Shown here: positions 46,742 through 59,400 of the stretch, piece by piece | Layout of the letters: every line of letters starts with the position of its first letter | Numbering within the stretch: the stretch's first letter is position 1 | Source of the DNA: Saccharum officinarum | Lineage: Eukaryota > Streptophyta > Magnoliopsida > Poales > Poaceae | Direction: 5' to 3' | Assembly (NCBI GenBank): GCA_020631735.1 | Contig: CM036221.1 | Span: 17,403,381 to 17,467,380 of the forward strand | DNA: 64,000 bases | Translations under genes and position numbers: made by a program | The notes under the pieces: generated by a model | What the model was told of the DNA's origin: nothing | Seen by the model: only the letters and a program-made list of their open reading frames with translations | Databases searched by the model: none

Positions 46742-46868
46742 ACTTTGATATGGAATCTGGATTTGGTTTGGTGCATTGTCACTGCTGTGGGATAAAGAAG
46801 GCAGCGCGTGTTGCCAATTGCAAGAACTGTGATAAGAATTTCTGCAACAGCTGCAAAATGGTTAGTCT
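46742..46868 (+). pseudogene. Cys-rich zinc-finger-like exon fragment
   Basis: Part of an open frame (46426-46926). The block after DMESGFGLVH reads CHCCGIKKAARVANCKNC, then DKNFCNSCK, giving C-x-C-C...C-x2-C-x4-C-x2-C. This resembles a four-CXXC type zinc finger. The frame passes into KM followed by GTTAGT, a possible splice donor. No neighbouring exons were found, so it may be a captured gene fragment. Codons before about 46740 look non-coding. Confidence 0.35.
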
Positions 46869-47104
46869 TTTTTTTGCTTGCCATTGCTTTATTTGCATGC
46901 TTAATCAGTGCATCAGGAACATATGATGATTAAGTTATACACAAAGTTCAACTTAAAAGTTTCAATTATGTGGTAATGAGAACTTGGTCTATTGCAATTT
47001 AGTAATTATATAAGAGATTAGCTCGCTATTTAGCTTGTTATAGTGGTTGAAGAGGTGCACCTGGGGGCTTAGGCCAGTCTCAATGTAAGATTTCATCTCC
47101 CAGT

Positions 47105-48859
47105 TGAAAGGATCAAGATGCCCAAGAGGGGGGTGAATTGGGTTTTTCTAAAAATTAATTGCAAGAATTAAATCCTACAAACCAAAGTTCACCCCTAGTG
47201 TCTACTAGTGTTCCTAGTGATTCTACCGGTAAAAAGTTTTACACCCTAAGTTCCAATCCTAGTCTAGCATGACAATTATAGGAGAGTAAACCAAGCAATG
47301 AAAGTAATACAAGAAAGTAAATGCTTGAAAGTAAGGGTTAGGAACACGGCGATGTTTTTCCGAGGTATCGGAGAGTCGCCACTCCCCACTAGTCCTCGTT
47401 GGAGCACCCACGCAAGGGTGTAGCTCTCCCTTGATCTGCGTAAGGATCAAGCGCTCTCTCCGAGCTGATTCTTTGACACTCCGTCGCGGTGAATCGCCCA
47501 AAACCGCTCACAAGATGAGTTGGGTCATCCACAAGCTCGCCGGATGATCACCAAATTCCCAATCACCACCAAGCCGTCTAGGTGATGGCGATCACCAAGA
47601 GTAATAAGCTAGAACTCTCACTTGACCACAACAAGCCTAAAGAGAAGGTGGATGCACACTTGCTACTCCCTAGTCACTAATGAGGGATTCTCAAACTTTG
47701 ATTCTCAAATCACTACCCTCACTAGAGCTCTTGCACTTCCTTGCACTTGAAAGGTGTTTCTCAGCTGAACAAATGAGCAAGAGACCTCTAAAAGAGGTAG
47801 AGGGGATGTATTTATACACCCCACAGTCAAATCCAACCGTTACCTGCCAACTCAGCAAAATACGCACTGACCGGACGCGCCGGTCGACGTGACCGGACGC
47901 GCCGGTCAAACGTAACGGTCGAAAAACGCGTCAGGTCAGCAAAGTACCTTACTGGAACGTGACCGGACGCACCGATCAGGGGTGACCGGACGCGTCCGGT
48001 CGTGCAAGGACCTTACTGTACTTTGACCTGACGCTCGTTCGCGTCCGATCAGTGATGACCGGACGCGTCAGGTCAGCAAAGTACCTTACTGGAACGTGAC
48101 CGGACGCACCGATCAGGGGTGACCGGACGCGTCCGGTCGTGCAAGGACCTTACTGTACTTTGACCTGGCGCTCGTTCGCGTCCGATGAGTGATGACCGGA
48201 CGCGTCAGGTTAGCAAAGTACCTTACTGGAACGTGACTGGACGCGTCCGATCACTTCCCAGTCACGTCCGATTATATCGCTTACCTTCTGAGACACGTGT
48301 CAACACGATCAACGCGTCTGGTTCTCGCAGGAACCGCGTCCGGTCAACCAGGTTGAAACGCAGTGACTGTTAGTACTGACCGAACGCGTCCGGTCGAGAC
48401 AGAGACCGCGTCCGGTCAAGGGTAAACGGCTCAAACGACTTCGAAACGCGACACAACTTGAGCTGAGTTGCTTCCAACTGAACTTTGAGCTTTACCTGAG
48501 CTACCTAGTGCTAAGTTTGACAAGTGTGCACCACACCTAAACAAAAAAACTCACCTAGGTCAAGCTACTCGCTCATGCCCCCTTTATAGTACGGCCAAAG
48601 GAAAGAAGCGAAGATCCTAACGACTATTCCGGATGTAACTCAACAACTTAACATCCGGAACTAACCGTCCTTAATCTTGTCGTTGATCCTTTGAAAACCG
48701 AAACGATTTCCATCAAGGGGCATGAATACCAGAGTGCCCAAAGCAGTTATCAACCCCATGACCTAAGTTATCAAAGTTTTTGCAAAATACACGTTAGTCA
48801 TGGTAATAATGTGTTGTCATCAATTGCCGAAACCAACTCCCGAGACCTAGATGCTTTCA
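47105..48859 (-). repeat. Solo LTR of the SIRE-like copia family
   Basis: 1755 bp with the same TGAAAG...CTTTCA ends as 43761-45338 but no internal region on either side. Flanks are CCAGT (47100-47104) and CCGGT (48860-48864), a target duplication with one mismatch. It is longer than the other LTR partly because of an internal 137-bp tandem duplication at 47959-48232. Strand follows the other copy. Confidence 0.8.
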
Positions 48860-48989
48860 CCGGTTTCCAAGACTTTGTCTTTCTCTTAGGTGCATGGTTT
48901 CATTGCACGCTTTCAACTCCTGCAATCCTCTTGTTGCCGCGGTGGAGCCAATGCCAGGTAGGTCCCGCGACCAGACCTATTGGTCAGTG

Positions 48990-49710
48990 CGACGTGGCCA
49001 TGTACTCGTTGCTAGCCTCTTTGCGGCCTACCGTTTGTGCCTTGCCCTGCTTCTCGCGTGGCCGCGGACAGAGAGAGAACAAGAGACAAGAGCGAGCAGA
49101 GGAGTGGAGTGGGCGGAGCAGAGAGCACTGGTGCTATTCCCAGTTACGGTTGGTCGGAGTTCCAGCGCGAGCCGCCCGGGGCAGGCGGACGGCGTCGGCG
49201 CTCACGAGCTGACCAAGGCGGGAAAAGAGAGATTGGAGCAGAGGAGATGGGAAGGGCAGGGGTGAGCGAGCAGAGCACCGCATCGGCGACAATCTCGACA
49301 CTGGGCTCCGGCGCGGCGGCTTGACGACATTCTGCAGTAGCTCCGGTGGTTTTGCGGGATTCCGGCGCGCGGGCTCCACGGGCACGAACACGGAAGCTGC
49401 GAGCTCCGCGCGGGGGTGCGGTGGTGGCCACGCGCGAGCGACCTCCGCGGGCGGCGGTGCGGACGGGAGCGAACTCCACGTCGCGGACGCGAGAGAGCTC
49501 CGTGGGCGGCGGCGCCGACGCGTGCGAGGGCACAGACACGAGCGAGCCTGCTCGCGGCGGCGGACGGCGGAGCGCGCAGCCTGCGACTGCGGCGGACGGT
49601 GGAGCTTGCGTGGCGGGGAGGGACGGAGCCTGCACGGCGGCCCGGCTCGCGACGAGGAGATTGGCCGCCACAACTTCACTCGCCACCAACATAGTAAAGG
49701 TACGTGGCTG
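48990..49710. other. GC-rich, CpG-dense block without assignable gene
   Basis: Long overlapping ORFs run on both strands (for example 49134-49727 minus and 49321-49818 plus), rich in Ala/Arg/Gly/Pro. None shows a domain and they shadow one another, so I do not call a gene. It could be a promoter/5' UTR island or part of a captured sequence. Confidence 0.4.
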
Positions 49711-49721
49711 CCACAGCTTAA

Positions 49722-49957
49722 GGCCACGTTTAGTTTGCATCAAAATGCAAAAAGTTTTCAATCGTCACATCACATATGCTGGCACATGTATGGAATATTA
49801 AATGTAGGTAAAAAATAATTAATTGTACAGTTTATTTGTAAATATCGAGACGAATCTTTTGAGCCTAGTTAATTCATGATCGGACAGAGTTTGTTAAATA
49901 CAAACGAAAAGTGCTACCGTGCTTTTTCAAAAAAAAAATTGTTATCTGAGCATGGCC
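49722..49957 (+). mobile_element. PIF/Harbinger-like MITE, copy 2
   Basis: 236 bp from GGCCACGTTTAG to CATGGCC, flanked by TAA at 49719-49721 and 49958-49960. The interior carries ACGAATCTTTTGAGCCTAG, shared with the other copies. Confidence 0.75.
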
Positions 49958-50083
49958 TAACTCGCAACCAAACAGGAGCCAAAAGCAGTGTGGCAGGAGC
50001 GCGTGTGGCGTGGCAAGCGACGGCCGGCAACCAAACATTGTTCATCACATGGCATGCTCGGTACGACATGACACATGGTGGCA

Positions 50084-51046
50084 TAACATAACACCCGCCA
50101 GAACAAGATTAAATATTAAGTTATTAGACTACCCGTACTCATGGACCTCTATATTCATCCTCTATACATCATAGTCAACAAGATTCTCTTCTCCATACTG
50201 AATTCTCCCGCATCCATCCATCCTCTATATCATCATCTATCTACTCTATCCACTGTGAGACTCGCTTGTCACTTTATCTAAATATATCCATGTATGATCT
50301 AGTTTTGAAGAATTTATTGAGACGAATTTAATGGTGCAATCGAAATTTAATTTGGATTTTTGGTTTGTGAGTTATAGCATTTTTTCCTTTGTTGAGCTAG
50401 TGGGGCCTGCCACTATAGAGTATAGAGTAAGCACTGTATCACTCTAAATATAGAGTGAGAGAAAGGATAGAGTATCGTTTTAGAGTACCCAGTGCAGCAA
50501 TTTTTACTCTATATTCATACTCTAAAGCTTTAGAGTATCGTTTTAGAGTACCCACTACGGGTAGTCTAACATAACACCCGCCAGAACAAGATTAAATATT
50601 AAGTTATTAGACTACCCGCACTCATAGACCTCTATATTCATCCTCTATACATCATAGTCAGCAAGATTCTCTCATCCATACTCAATTCTCCCGCATCCAT
50701 CCATCCTCTATATCATCATCTATCTACTCTATCCACTGTGAGACTCACTTGTCACTTTATCTAAATATATTCATGTGTGATATAGTTTTGAAGGATTTAT
50801 TGAGACGAATTTAATGGTGCAATCGAAATTTAATTTGGATTTTTGGTTTGTGAGTTATAGTATTTTTTCTTTTGTTTAGCTAGTGGGGCCGTCACTATTG
50901 AGTATAGAGTAAGCACATTATCACTCTAAATATAGAGTGAGAGAAAGGATAGAGTATCGTTTTAGATACCCAGTGTAACAATTTTTACTCTATATTCATA
51001 CTCTAAAACTTTAGAGTATCGTTTTAGAGTACCCACTACGGATAGT
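50084..51046. repeat. Tandem duplication of a 483-bp unit containing a MITE-like element
   Basis: Two copies, 50084-50566 and 50567-51046, both beginning TAACATAACACCCGCCAG. Each holds an element with ends AGACTACCCG and CGGGTAGTCT (the second copy's end is altered to GGATAGTG). The flank is duplicated along with the element, which points to unequal recombination rather than two insertions. Confidence 0.75.
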
Positions 51047-51204
51047 GTAAGACATGGCGTGGCACGCTCAGCACGACACCATATGTACCAACTAACTGGC
51101 TAAACATATGCAATGACGTGCCACTCAGTGGACATGACGAGGAGACTCGGTGGCATACGACATGGCACATGGTGGCATAACATGTGACCCGACAGAACGA
51201 GACT

Positions 51205-51400
51205 ATTTAAAAAACACGTTGAATTCGAAAAGATGGCAAAAATGTTGAAAGAAACAAAAATTGTTGGAAAACACCTCGTTGAATTCGAAAAGTTACACAA
51301 AAATTGTTGAAAAAAGGTACACAAAAATTGTTGAAAAACACGTTGAATTCGAAAAGTTAAACAAAATTGTTGGAAAGAACACAAAAATCTTGGCGCTGGA
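51205..51400. repeat. Degenerate short tandem repeats
   Basis: Three copies of CACGTTGAATTCGAAAAG-like sequence (about 51212, 51270, 51338), alternating with ACAAAAATTGTTGRAAA. Confidence 0.55.
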
Positions 51401-51512
51401 CTAGCCAGTGGCCTTACCAGGTTCAACCCTATACGGGAGCCCCAACAAGGGTCTTACCAGGTTCAAGTTTTAAGCAGAGCTCTGCATTGGTGAGTAGGCG
51501 ATGTGGGACTAA

Positions 51513-51755
51513 GGCCTTGTTCACTTCCCATGCCAATCCAAAATATTTTCTCTTTCACCCATCACATCAAATCTTTCGACGTATGCATGGAGCATTAAAT
51601 GTAGGTAAAAAAAATAACTAATTACATAGTTTGTCTGTAAATGTCGGGATGAATCTTTTGAGCCTAGTTAGTCCATGATTGGACAAATTTTACCAAATAA
51701 CAACGAAAGATGTTACCGTAACTTTTCACCTACTTTTCGCAGAGTGAACACACCC
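51513..51755 (+). mobile_element. PIF/Harbinger-like MITE, copy 3
   Basis: 243 bp, GGCCTTGTTCACTT at the left and AGAGTGAACACACCC at the right, flanked by TAA at 51510-51512 and 51756-51758. Nearly the complement of 33103-33346. Confidence 0.8.
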
Positions 51756-51898
51756 TAATATGCTTGCTCAGTTCTCGGAACGGAGTAGAAGGAAGGGTTG
51801 GAGAACAGGCAACAACACAATGGGCCGGCCCACGTCGGTGATTCCTCAAAGGAATAATTCCTTCCTCAAGACATTCGCATCCTCGATTCCCACGGGCC

Positions 51899-53996
51899 AT
51901 GGCACGCGGCAAGCGCGGCCTCAACGCCCGGACCCAGCCTCGCAACTCGCGCGGCCAGTTTGCCCCCGCGCCCGAGGTGATCTTCATCGACTGCGACGAC
52001 GACAACGTCTCATCGGAGGTTCGTGTGCCCCGAGGTTAGCGCATCAAAGGAGAGCAATCAACCCCAATCCCGGCGAAGAAGAACATCAAAGGGGAGTCAT
52101 CGACCCCAACCCCGGCGAAGAAGAACCCTAACCCAGGCAACAAGGGCAAGAACAAGGTAAGATGTGCCTTTCCCCTCTTCCTGGTCTCTCAGATCCAGCT
52201 CCCTGCTTCTCGGTCGAGTTGGGGACCTGTTGCGTAGACTTTGAATGAACGTGATGAACTTTGGTCTGTATTAACCCTGAATTTAGTAATCTCTTTCTGG
52301 AATTGACCTGATTAGTGCATATTGCGTTTGTCTCAAGATCAACCGAGCCAAAAATGTCATATCCTATGATGCTGTTAACTTTTCTATTTAAACACAGTCG
52401 GTTGTGCAGTTTGTGTATATGCTGCTAAAATTACTTAGAGCTTCTATACCACAAGTGAGCAACAGGGCAGCCCATTTTTGTTATATTACTATTCAACTAA
52501 CAGAAAACACAATACGCTTCATGGCCAACTTGAGCTAAGAATGTTGCATGACCTATAATATTAATATAAAATAAACATTAACATAAGAGTACAAAATAAC
52601 CTCGTAAAGTGAACTACAGGAATGATTGGACCTGTAATATCAAGTTGCGTCCGTTTGCAAAATGGCACAACAGTCGGTTTGTGCCATGTTCTTACACATA
52701 TTAATTTGTGGTGATTATATTATTCGGAATACATGTTCTACCGTATGTCTGTATATCATATATGGAACATATGTCTCTTTTTCTAGAATATATGTCTATG
52801 AAGATTATAAGATATTTAGCTTAGAGATGGGCTGGTGATTGAAAACGATTAACTCTGTTTTTTTGAAAAAATGTGGGCCATCTGATTCTTTAAAATGTGG
52901 CCCTATTGTACTGAAAGGCTGTTAAATAGATGTCATAGCTGAGTTGTTACTGTAAATAGGTTGACTTTCAAAGCTCTTTGTCCCCAGGGTTGACATTCTG
53001 AATCTCATGAACTGAAAGTTTTTGAGAGATTGTGAGGCCCTGCAAGAAGGGGATTTTCTAATATCTTGGCCCGTTTTATTTTGTTTGTTCAATCATTATT
53101 TTATAGGATATGCAGTATAACTCATGGAGTTAGTACTTGACAATTTGTTCAATAGGTGACTGGAACAAGTAAAAAATGGTTCACATTCAGGAAGAAAAGG
53201 CATGATGTAGTCTTTGCATAAGAAGGTTTCACATCTTATCAACTATATTTCCTGTTTTCAGAGTGTAAATCATGTTTACAGGAAAAGGAGAAAGTAAGCT
53301 TAAAGTTGGTTCAGCTAGCAAAGTCCATCAATTGTCAGTGTGGAAACTGGAAGGGAATTGCTTAGTTTAAGTTTGTAGTCAGCAATTTTCCCCATCTGAA
53401 ATATAATCAAGCTAAATCTGCTTTTCAATTGATCATGGCCTGGTGATTGGTCTTTTATTTAATGAACAATATACATGGCCTGGTGATTTGGTTCCTCTCA
53501 ATGTTTCTTTGCAAAGAGATTTAGTAGCTCCATGGTTTGAACTAGTTTTAGAAGTGGCTGCTATTAGTCACAACAATGCTGAGGACATTTTTAAGTGGAA
53601 GTTACATAAGAGAAACTTTATAGTGTACTGATCTACAATGGCACTGTTTACCATGTGTGCCTGTTTTTTGTTTGACTCCAATCAGGGATCACGGATGCAT
53701 GTATGTCTGTTAGTTGAAATAGTTGCTTTGCCTGAATGACTAATGACCTGTTTTATAGTCTTTGGGCCATCCTTTGTAATTGACATATCTTCTGCACTAG
53801 GTAAATGGAATAATAGCACCTAATATTTATTTTTATTGAAGGTTCCCTATTTGACGGAGGTAAGGCTGATGCAAAAAACCAGGTCATGAGGCAAGCCTAC
53901 AAGTTCTGCAGGACACTCTTCGTCGACGTCAAGTATGGCGTGGTGAAACCTCTAGAAGCAGAGAAGAACAGGAAGATCAAGAAGAACAAGAAGTGA
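51899..53996 (+). pseudogene. Candidate small basic-protein gene with an in-frame stop
   Basis: ATG 51899 reads MARGKRGLNARTQPRNSRGQ and an acidic patch (IFIDCDDDN), then TAG at 52037-52039. The same frame continues without another stop through two Lys-rich repeats (STPIPAKKN, STPTPAKKN) to a GTAAG donor after GKNK at about 52156. A plausible last exon at about 53843-53996 follows a pyrimidine-poor TTATTGAAG acceptor: SLFDGGKADAKNQVMRQAYK... and KNRKIKKNKK-stop. What lies between (1.7 kb) yields no clear exon. The basic, low-complexity product matches nothing I recognise. The stop suggests a decaying gene; the joining of the two parts is my inference. Confidence 0.35.
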
Positions 53997-53999
53997 ATT

Positions 54000-55110
54000 G
54001 CTGTGGTCTGTGGAACTAACAAGAAGAACAGGAAGAGCAAGCCAACAACTTTCTTAGAGACATGAAAAAGAGAAAGGACATCTTCACTGCTAGCTATGTA
54101 AAAAGAGGGAACATTTTTATGACTCCTTGTTTATTCGAGTTTATCTTTGGGTTTCAATTTAGTCCTTTGCAGTGACTATTCATTCACATAGATGTCGATT
54201 GATGGAAAGCTACTAATTCCATGTTCAGTGCTCTTTCGCTAACGACAAGACCATACTTTGTCTGTTCAGAGAGTACTCTGTTTGTTGAGTGCTTTCACTT
54301 AGATCCCATCCCATTCAAAGCAAAGTTCACTCAGTTTAGAAAAAAAATCAAGAAATTATAATCATCAGTGAAAACCATACTTCCAAAATAAATTATCATT
54401 CTCTTACTCATAAAACATATGTGAACTAATTCACCCCGGAAGAAATATCTCTGTTAACAGAAAAGCCATCAACGACATATATACAAGAATCCAATGGGCT
54501 AGCAAGCTGGCCTTTCTCCATGTTTACTACATCCTTGGATCTGGAAGCCTCAGTATTTTGTTAGCTGCGCCGTGTTTGATATTTTGTTGTTAATATCTGG
54601 TCGAAGTATCATTTATGTGAACTGGCACGCTAGAGGACTGAATATTCTCTCTTTGTTACCCTGGTTTGACAGAAATTATATTATCGAAGTGTCATTGAAT
54701 ATCAAAAGCCTTTGCTACTGCAGTACCAAATAAATTCGCCCATGAATCAGTATGCAGATAAAGTCTGCCAGTGAAAGTTACGTCAAGAAGGATGTCACGA
54801 AACTCTGAATTAACCAGAATTTACAGGTCAGAGTCACAAAAGAACTCTTAACGTTTCTATCCTGAAGAGCCATCGGTGGCTCCCAACGTTGGGGGAAGCA
54901 GGTCATGCCATTATATTGCCAATCATTATGCTGGTCTAAGCCAAGATGCCTACAGCTTCATTTCAGTGATAAGCTCCATCGTGCATTTGAAGAATAGAGA
55001 TCTGTTCGAGTGAATTCAACAAAACTGTATTCTAATTACCTATATAAAAAGAAAGAAAAAGACCCCGTCATGGGCCGTTTGTTTATATTTTTGTTTGTCC
55101 AGCCCAACTA
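54000..55110. other. Intergenic stretch without recognisable gene
   Basis: Only short ORFs and A/T-rich sequence; it may include 3' flank of the preceding candidate gene. Confidence 0.45.
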
Positions 55111-55119
55111 TCGGCCGGT

Positions 55120-56291
55120 AGCCTTCAGATGAGCTTTACTCGACAGGATGATTTTTGGGCATGGCATTATGAACGAAATGGTATTTTCTCTGTTAAATCA
55201 GCATATAGAATGCTTGTACACATCAGAAACTAATTTGATGATTGGCTAGACTCTAACGCTGGAAACTCTGATATTGAAGGGTATAAAAGGAGGTGGAAAT
55301 TATTTTGGAAAGTTAAAGTGCCATAAAAAATTCGCATTTTTGCCTGGAGACTCATTCACAACTCCTTACCAACTGGGGAAGTGCTTAAAGAAAGATCAAT
55401 GACAAAACAGAGCTCATGTAAACTGTGTGGTGCTGATGTTGATTCTTGGCTGCATGCTCTTTTTGAGTGTACTATGGCAAGATGAGTTTGGGCTCTGGTA
55501 GATGAGGATCTCACTGAACATATTGCTGCAGTTCAAATTAATAATCCAAAGCTATGATTGTTCTTCATGCAAGAAATGCTACATGCAAAGGATTTTCAGA
55601 AACTTTTGGTCATATGTTGGGCAATATGGGGTGCTAGGAGGAAGGCTTTATATGAGGATGTATTCCAAAGTCCGCTGTCAACTTTTGGTTTCATTTCAAA
55701 GTATCTTGATGATTTGGAACTAGCTGGGATCTACGAGAAAAGTACAGCAACAATGCCAGTGAAGACTAAACAACATGCTCTAAAATGGATAGCTCCTCCT
55801 GAAGGTTTCCTGAAATTCAACGCTGACGGTGCAGTGGCGCGAACTGGTGACAAAGGAGCGGTTGTAGTGATTTATAGGGACAGTGCAGGGAACTACATTG
55901 CGGCTAGTGCTAATGTCATTAATGGGCTTGTTGATCCACCCTCTTTGGAAGCAATGGCATGCAATGAAGCGATATCTTTGGCGTTAGATGTTGACGCACG
56001 CAACTGTATAATGACTTCAGACTGTTCGGAAGTCATTGTGAATCTTCATAAGCAAAATCTATGTGCTAACTCCTCTGTTCTAAGGGATATTAAAGCTAGG
56101 AGTACGTTGTTTCAGGATGTAATTTTCAAGCATGAAGGTAGGTGTTCCAACAATGAGGCTCATGCTATTGCTAAAAGTGTATGTAATATGACAGGGAGAT
56201 ATGTTTGGCTCCTTGAGCGGCCAAAAATATTGCATGTACCTCAGAACATTATGTCTATTAATAAATAGTATGCCTGCCTTTCTAAAAAAAA
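55120..56291 (+). mobile_element. 5'-truncated LINE (L1-type) with zf-RVT and RNase H
   Basis: From about 55120 the sequence reads in pieces like plant LINE ORF2: WHYERNGIFSVKSAYRML, then KLFWKVKVP, then a zf-RVT block CKLCGADVDSWLHALFEC. A 236-codon open stretch (55558-56268) holds the RNase H-like domain: FNADGAV (Asp codon at 55825), SLEAMACNEAISLAL, TSDCSEVIVNLH and NNEAHAIAKS. Several stops and a frameshift separate the parts, and the endonuclease and reverse transcriptase are missing. An A8 run at 56284-56291 is the likely 3' tail. No target duplication was found. Confidence 0.75.
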
Positions 56292-56439
56292 GGTGAGTCC
56301 CGCTTTCTTTTTTTCTTACGCTGACATGGTGGGGTCCCGCCACAGGGTCGTCTTCCTCCTAGCCGCACTGAAACGGCAAAAAAAAGCCCGCGCCGTGCTC
56401 ACAGCTCACTTAAGTGAGCAAAGCCCTCTCCTCCCCCTC

Positions 56440-59400
56440 CATTTCCCCATCTCCCCCAAATTTCACATCGAAACCCTAGTCGAGTTTCCCTCCCGATCCG
56501 GCGAGCGCGGCGCAGGTGAGCCCTCTTCCGCTCCACCGGACGGTTTAATTAGCTTCTTGGCTTCAGTCAGTCAGGTTAGAAGTTCTAATCTCCTGCTTGG
56601 TAGTGGCAGGGAGGGGGGAATGGGATGCAATGCAAACTAACCTAGAGCTTTGTCCTTCACCTGATGGTCGCCACGGCAAGATATGGTCCCTCGCATGGAG
56701 TCCGCATCCATGCAATGGGGCGGAGCACATGTTAGCCTCGTGCGGTGACAATGCTATTGTCTGGCATTATCGGAATTCAGTGTGGAGCCAATTCATGGTT
56801 AGTAATTAAAAAAAACAAATTTATTTCTAGGTTATAGCCAAATTTGAGGTGCACTTACCTTGCATCTGTGCAGCAATTGGATACAGGAACAAGAGGGCCT
56901 CTAAAAGCTTGCGCCTGGAGATTGGATGGAGTATTACTCGCAACAGGTGGTTGTGATTCAAAAATCACCTTATGGAAATACAAGGAATCAGATGGTCTTT
57001 TTGAACGCATCGTGGAACTACCTGTAAGTTCATTCATAATAAGGCCCCTACACTTTTCCGACATAATTAAATTATTGGTGCTCCCAAATAATTGTGGGCC
57101 ATTGATATAGATAGTTATTATCATATATTACCACGTACATGTGATGTTTCTTTTAACTGATGGATCTGTACGGACTAGTAATTATCTCATCGCTAGTGTT
57201 ACATGAATATAAATACTTTTTTTAATGTGACGTATGCAAATTTTTATATGAGAATGTGAAATTATTGGGTCATTTCTTTGCTAGCTACATAAGCAATTTT
57301 GCATGGGTTCATGCACTGTACATTAGTGTATAACATAGCCGATTCCATGTACTCAAGTATTATATATGTTCTGTTTGGATCCATAGGTTAATATATATAG
57401 TACTATCTCAATACAATGACTGTTATGTCCCTGAGTTCGTCTTCTCCACCGTTATCATGGATCTAGCTAGAGGCATTCGCGTGCTGGGGGCCTCGGTGGC
57501 TAGTCGACTGGAGGTCGCAGGTGTAGGAGGCCGGCCTGCTGAAGGTGGCAGCCAGAGAAAAGGGAGAGATACGGTTCAAGGCAGGGGGCAGCGATGGCCA
57601 AGCATCTTCGCGCACCCGTGGGTCCTCACGCTCGTTGGAGAAGAAGGAGAGGCGTGGGTCGCCTAGGGGCCTCGCGTGCCCCGGAGAAGAGGGAGAGGCG
57701 TTGGTCGCCGGTGAGCAGGGCCATGCCGGGGCACGGGGACCTCACCGGCGGCTGCGGGACGAAGGGGAAAGGGTATGGTGCGTTGCAGATAGGGTATGCT
57801 TGGGGTATCGTTGTCTTTTTCTGTTAGGTGAAACTTTAGCCTCAATAGTTGGGTTCTATGGAGTAGCGAGCTAACAACTAGTTAAGGTTTTTGCTAAGCT
57901 TTAACCTATGTATTTGTCCACCTATTTGAATCCTTAAGGCTAAAGTTTAGCAATTAGTTGTTAGCCTAAGGGATCCAAATAAGGACTAGTTTGATACTCC
58001 TAGCATTTGTCGATTACTTTGGAAGGGAAGCAATTAAGGAAGGTGACACTTGATGACTATTTTAGCGTAGAAGCAGTTAAGGAAGATGGCTTGCACGAGA
58101 TTTCCGGCACTTCCTTTTTCTTTTTTTGGAAATGTTTTAATTACTTGTTAATTATTGAACTGTTGCATATATTTTAAAAATCAAGGGCTAGGATTTGTTT
58201 AAGATCTTACCTCCTAACATAGAGTAATGGGAGTGCCATAGCAAGACCCTAAATTATTTCTTTTTTCTCAAAATAACAGGTCCCACGTGAGGAAATTGTC
58301 AAGAGCCTCTCATGGGGTAAGAAAGGACTTCTTCTCTCCTGCACAAATAACGGATGCATATCCATTGTTGGTCCATTAGGTCCAAACAAGAGCAACAGTT
58401 ACCATGTCAAGTGCAGAGCAGCTGTGCCAGAAATAGCAGAGGTTTCTTGTGCAGAACGGCATCCCGATGGGATCAAATTTGCTTTGGGAGGGTTCAAGAC
58501 AATAAAGGTACCAAATTTTTCCTTGAAACATTTGAAGCTAATCCATATATTACTTATTTCTAAACCCTTTTTATTTTCCAAAGGTCTACCGGGCAGAAAT
58601 CGGGTCTGATGAAGATACCAATGCCAATGGCATTTACGAGACTGGATCTTTGATTTATGCTAGATTTCGTCCCAGTATGGTCTATTTTGTAGCTTAGTAC
58701 GGTAGAAAATAAGAAAAACACAATAATTCAATATGGAAACTTAGCTTCTGAATTGTATTTAAAAGATAAGCTAATAAGTTAGATACTAAAATAATATCTA
58801 TTGTGGAACATAGGAATATTTAACATTTCTATGCTGCAACTTAAATTTATACATTTATGTTTCTCTTTTCAGAAGCCATGATGGTGGTATCAATGGTATT
58901 AGTTTTTGGATTGATGGAAGTTTGATGGTAGCTGCTGGGTATATAAAACCTTCTCTTTAGATTCTTTGGTTAAATTGTTGAATGGAATATTGTAATTACA
59001 ATAGCAAAATATTCTAATGTGCAGAACTGAAGGCAAATTACAATTTTTGGGACTGCATTCAAGTTCAAGTGATGACAACACACGCCTTGGAACAAAGTAA
59101 GTATGCTCAACCTTTCTTTTTTGATCCAGTTATGAATTGAAAAGCAATTCATATTTTCTAAAATTTGAAATCGTATAGCTTTTTTTTTACTATGCTGTCA
59201 TAGTCATAATTACTACTTATATAAAGGCTTTCTAAATTTGTCGCTTGATAATTTTGGTATCTCATTTTTGTTTTCGATTTAAACCTCAGTGGTAACTTAT
59301 TGCATAGAGGAGTCATGTGCTGCGACTGGTCAAGGTAGTTCTTTTATTGTCAAACAATTTTCATATACAGATCTTGTTGCATAAAACCAAAGTAAAGTTT

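Noticed and set aside
49134..49818. Long ORFs on both strands in the CpG-dense block
   Set aside because: Mutually overlapping shadows, no motif, no splice context.
51410..51500. GGTTCAA motifs suggestive of a tRNA-derived SINE B box
   Set aside because: No matching A box at the right distance and no tRNA fold or A-rich tail visible.
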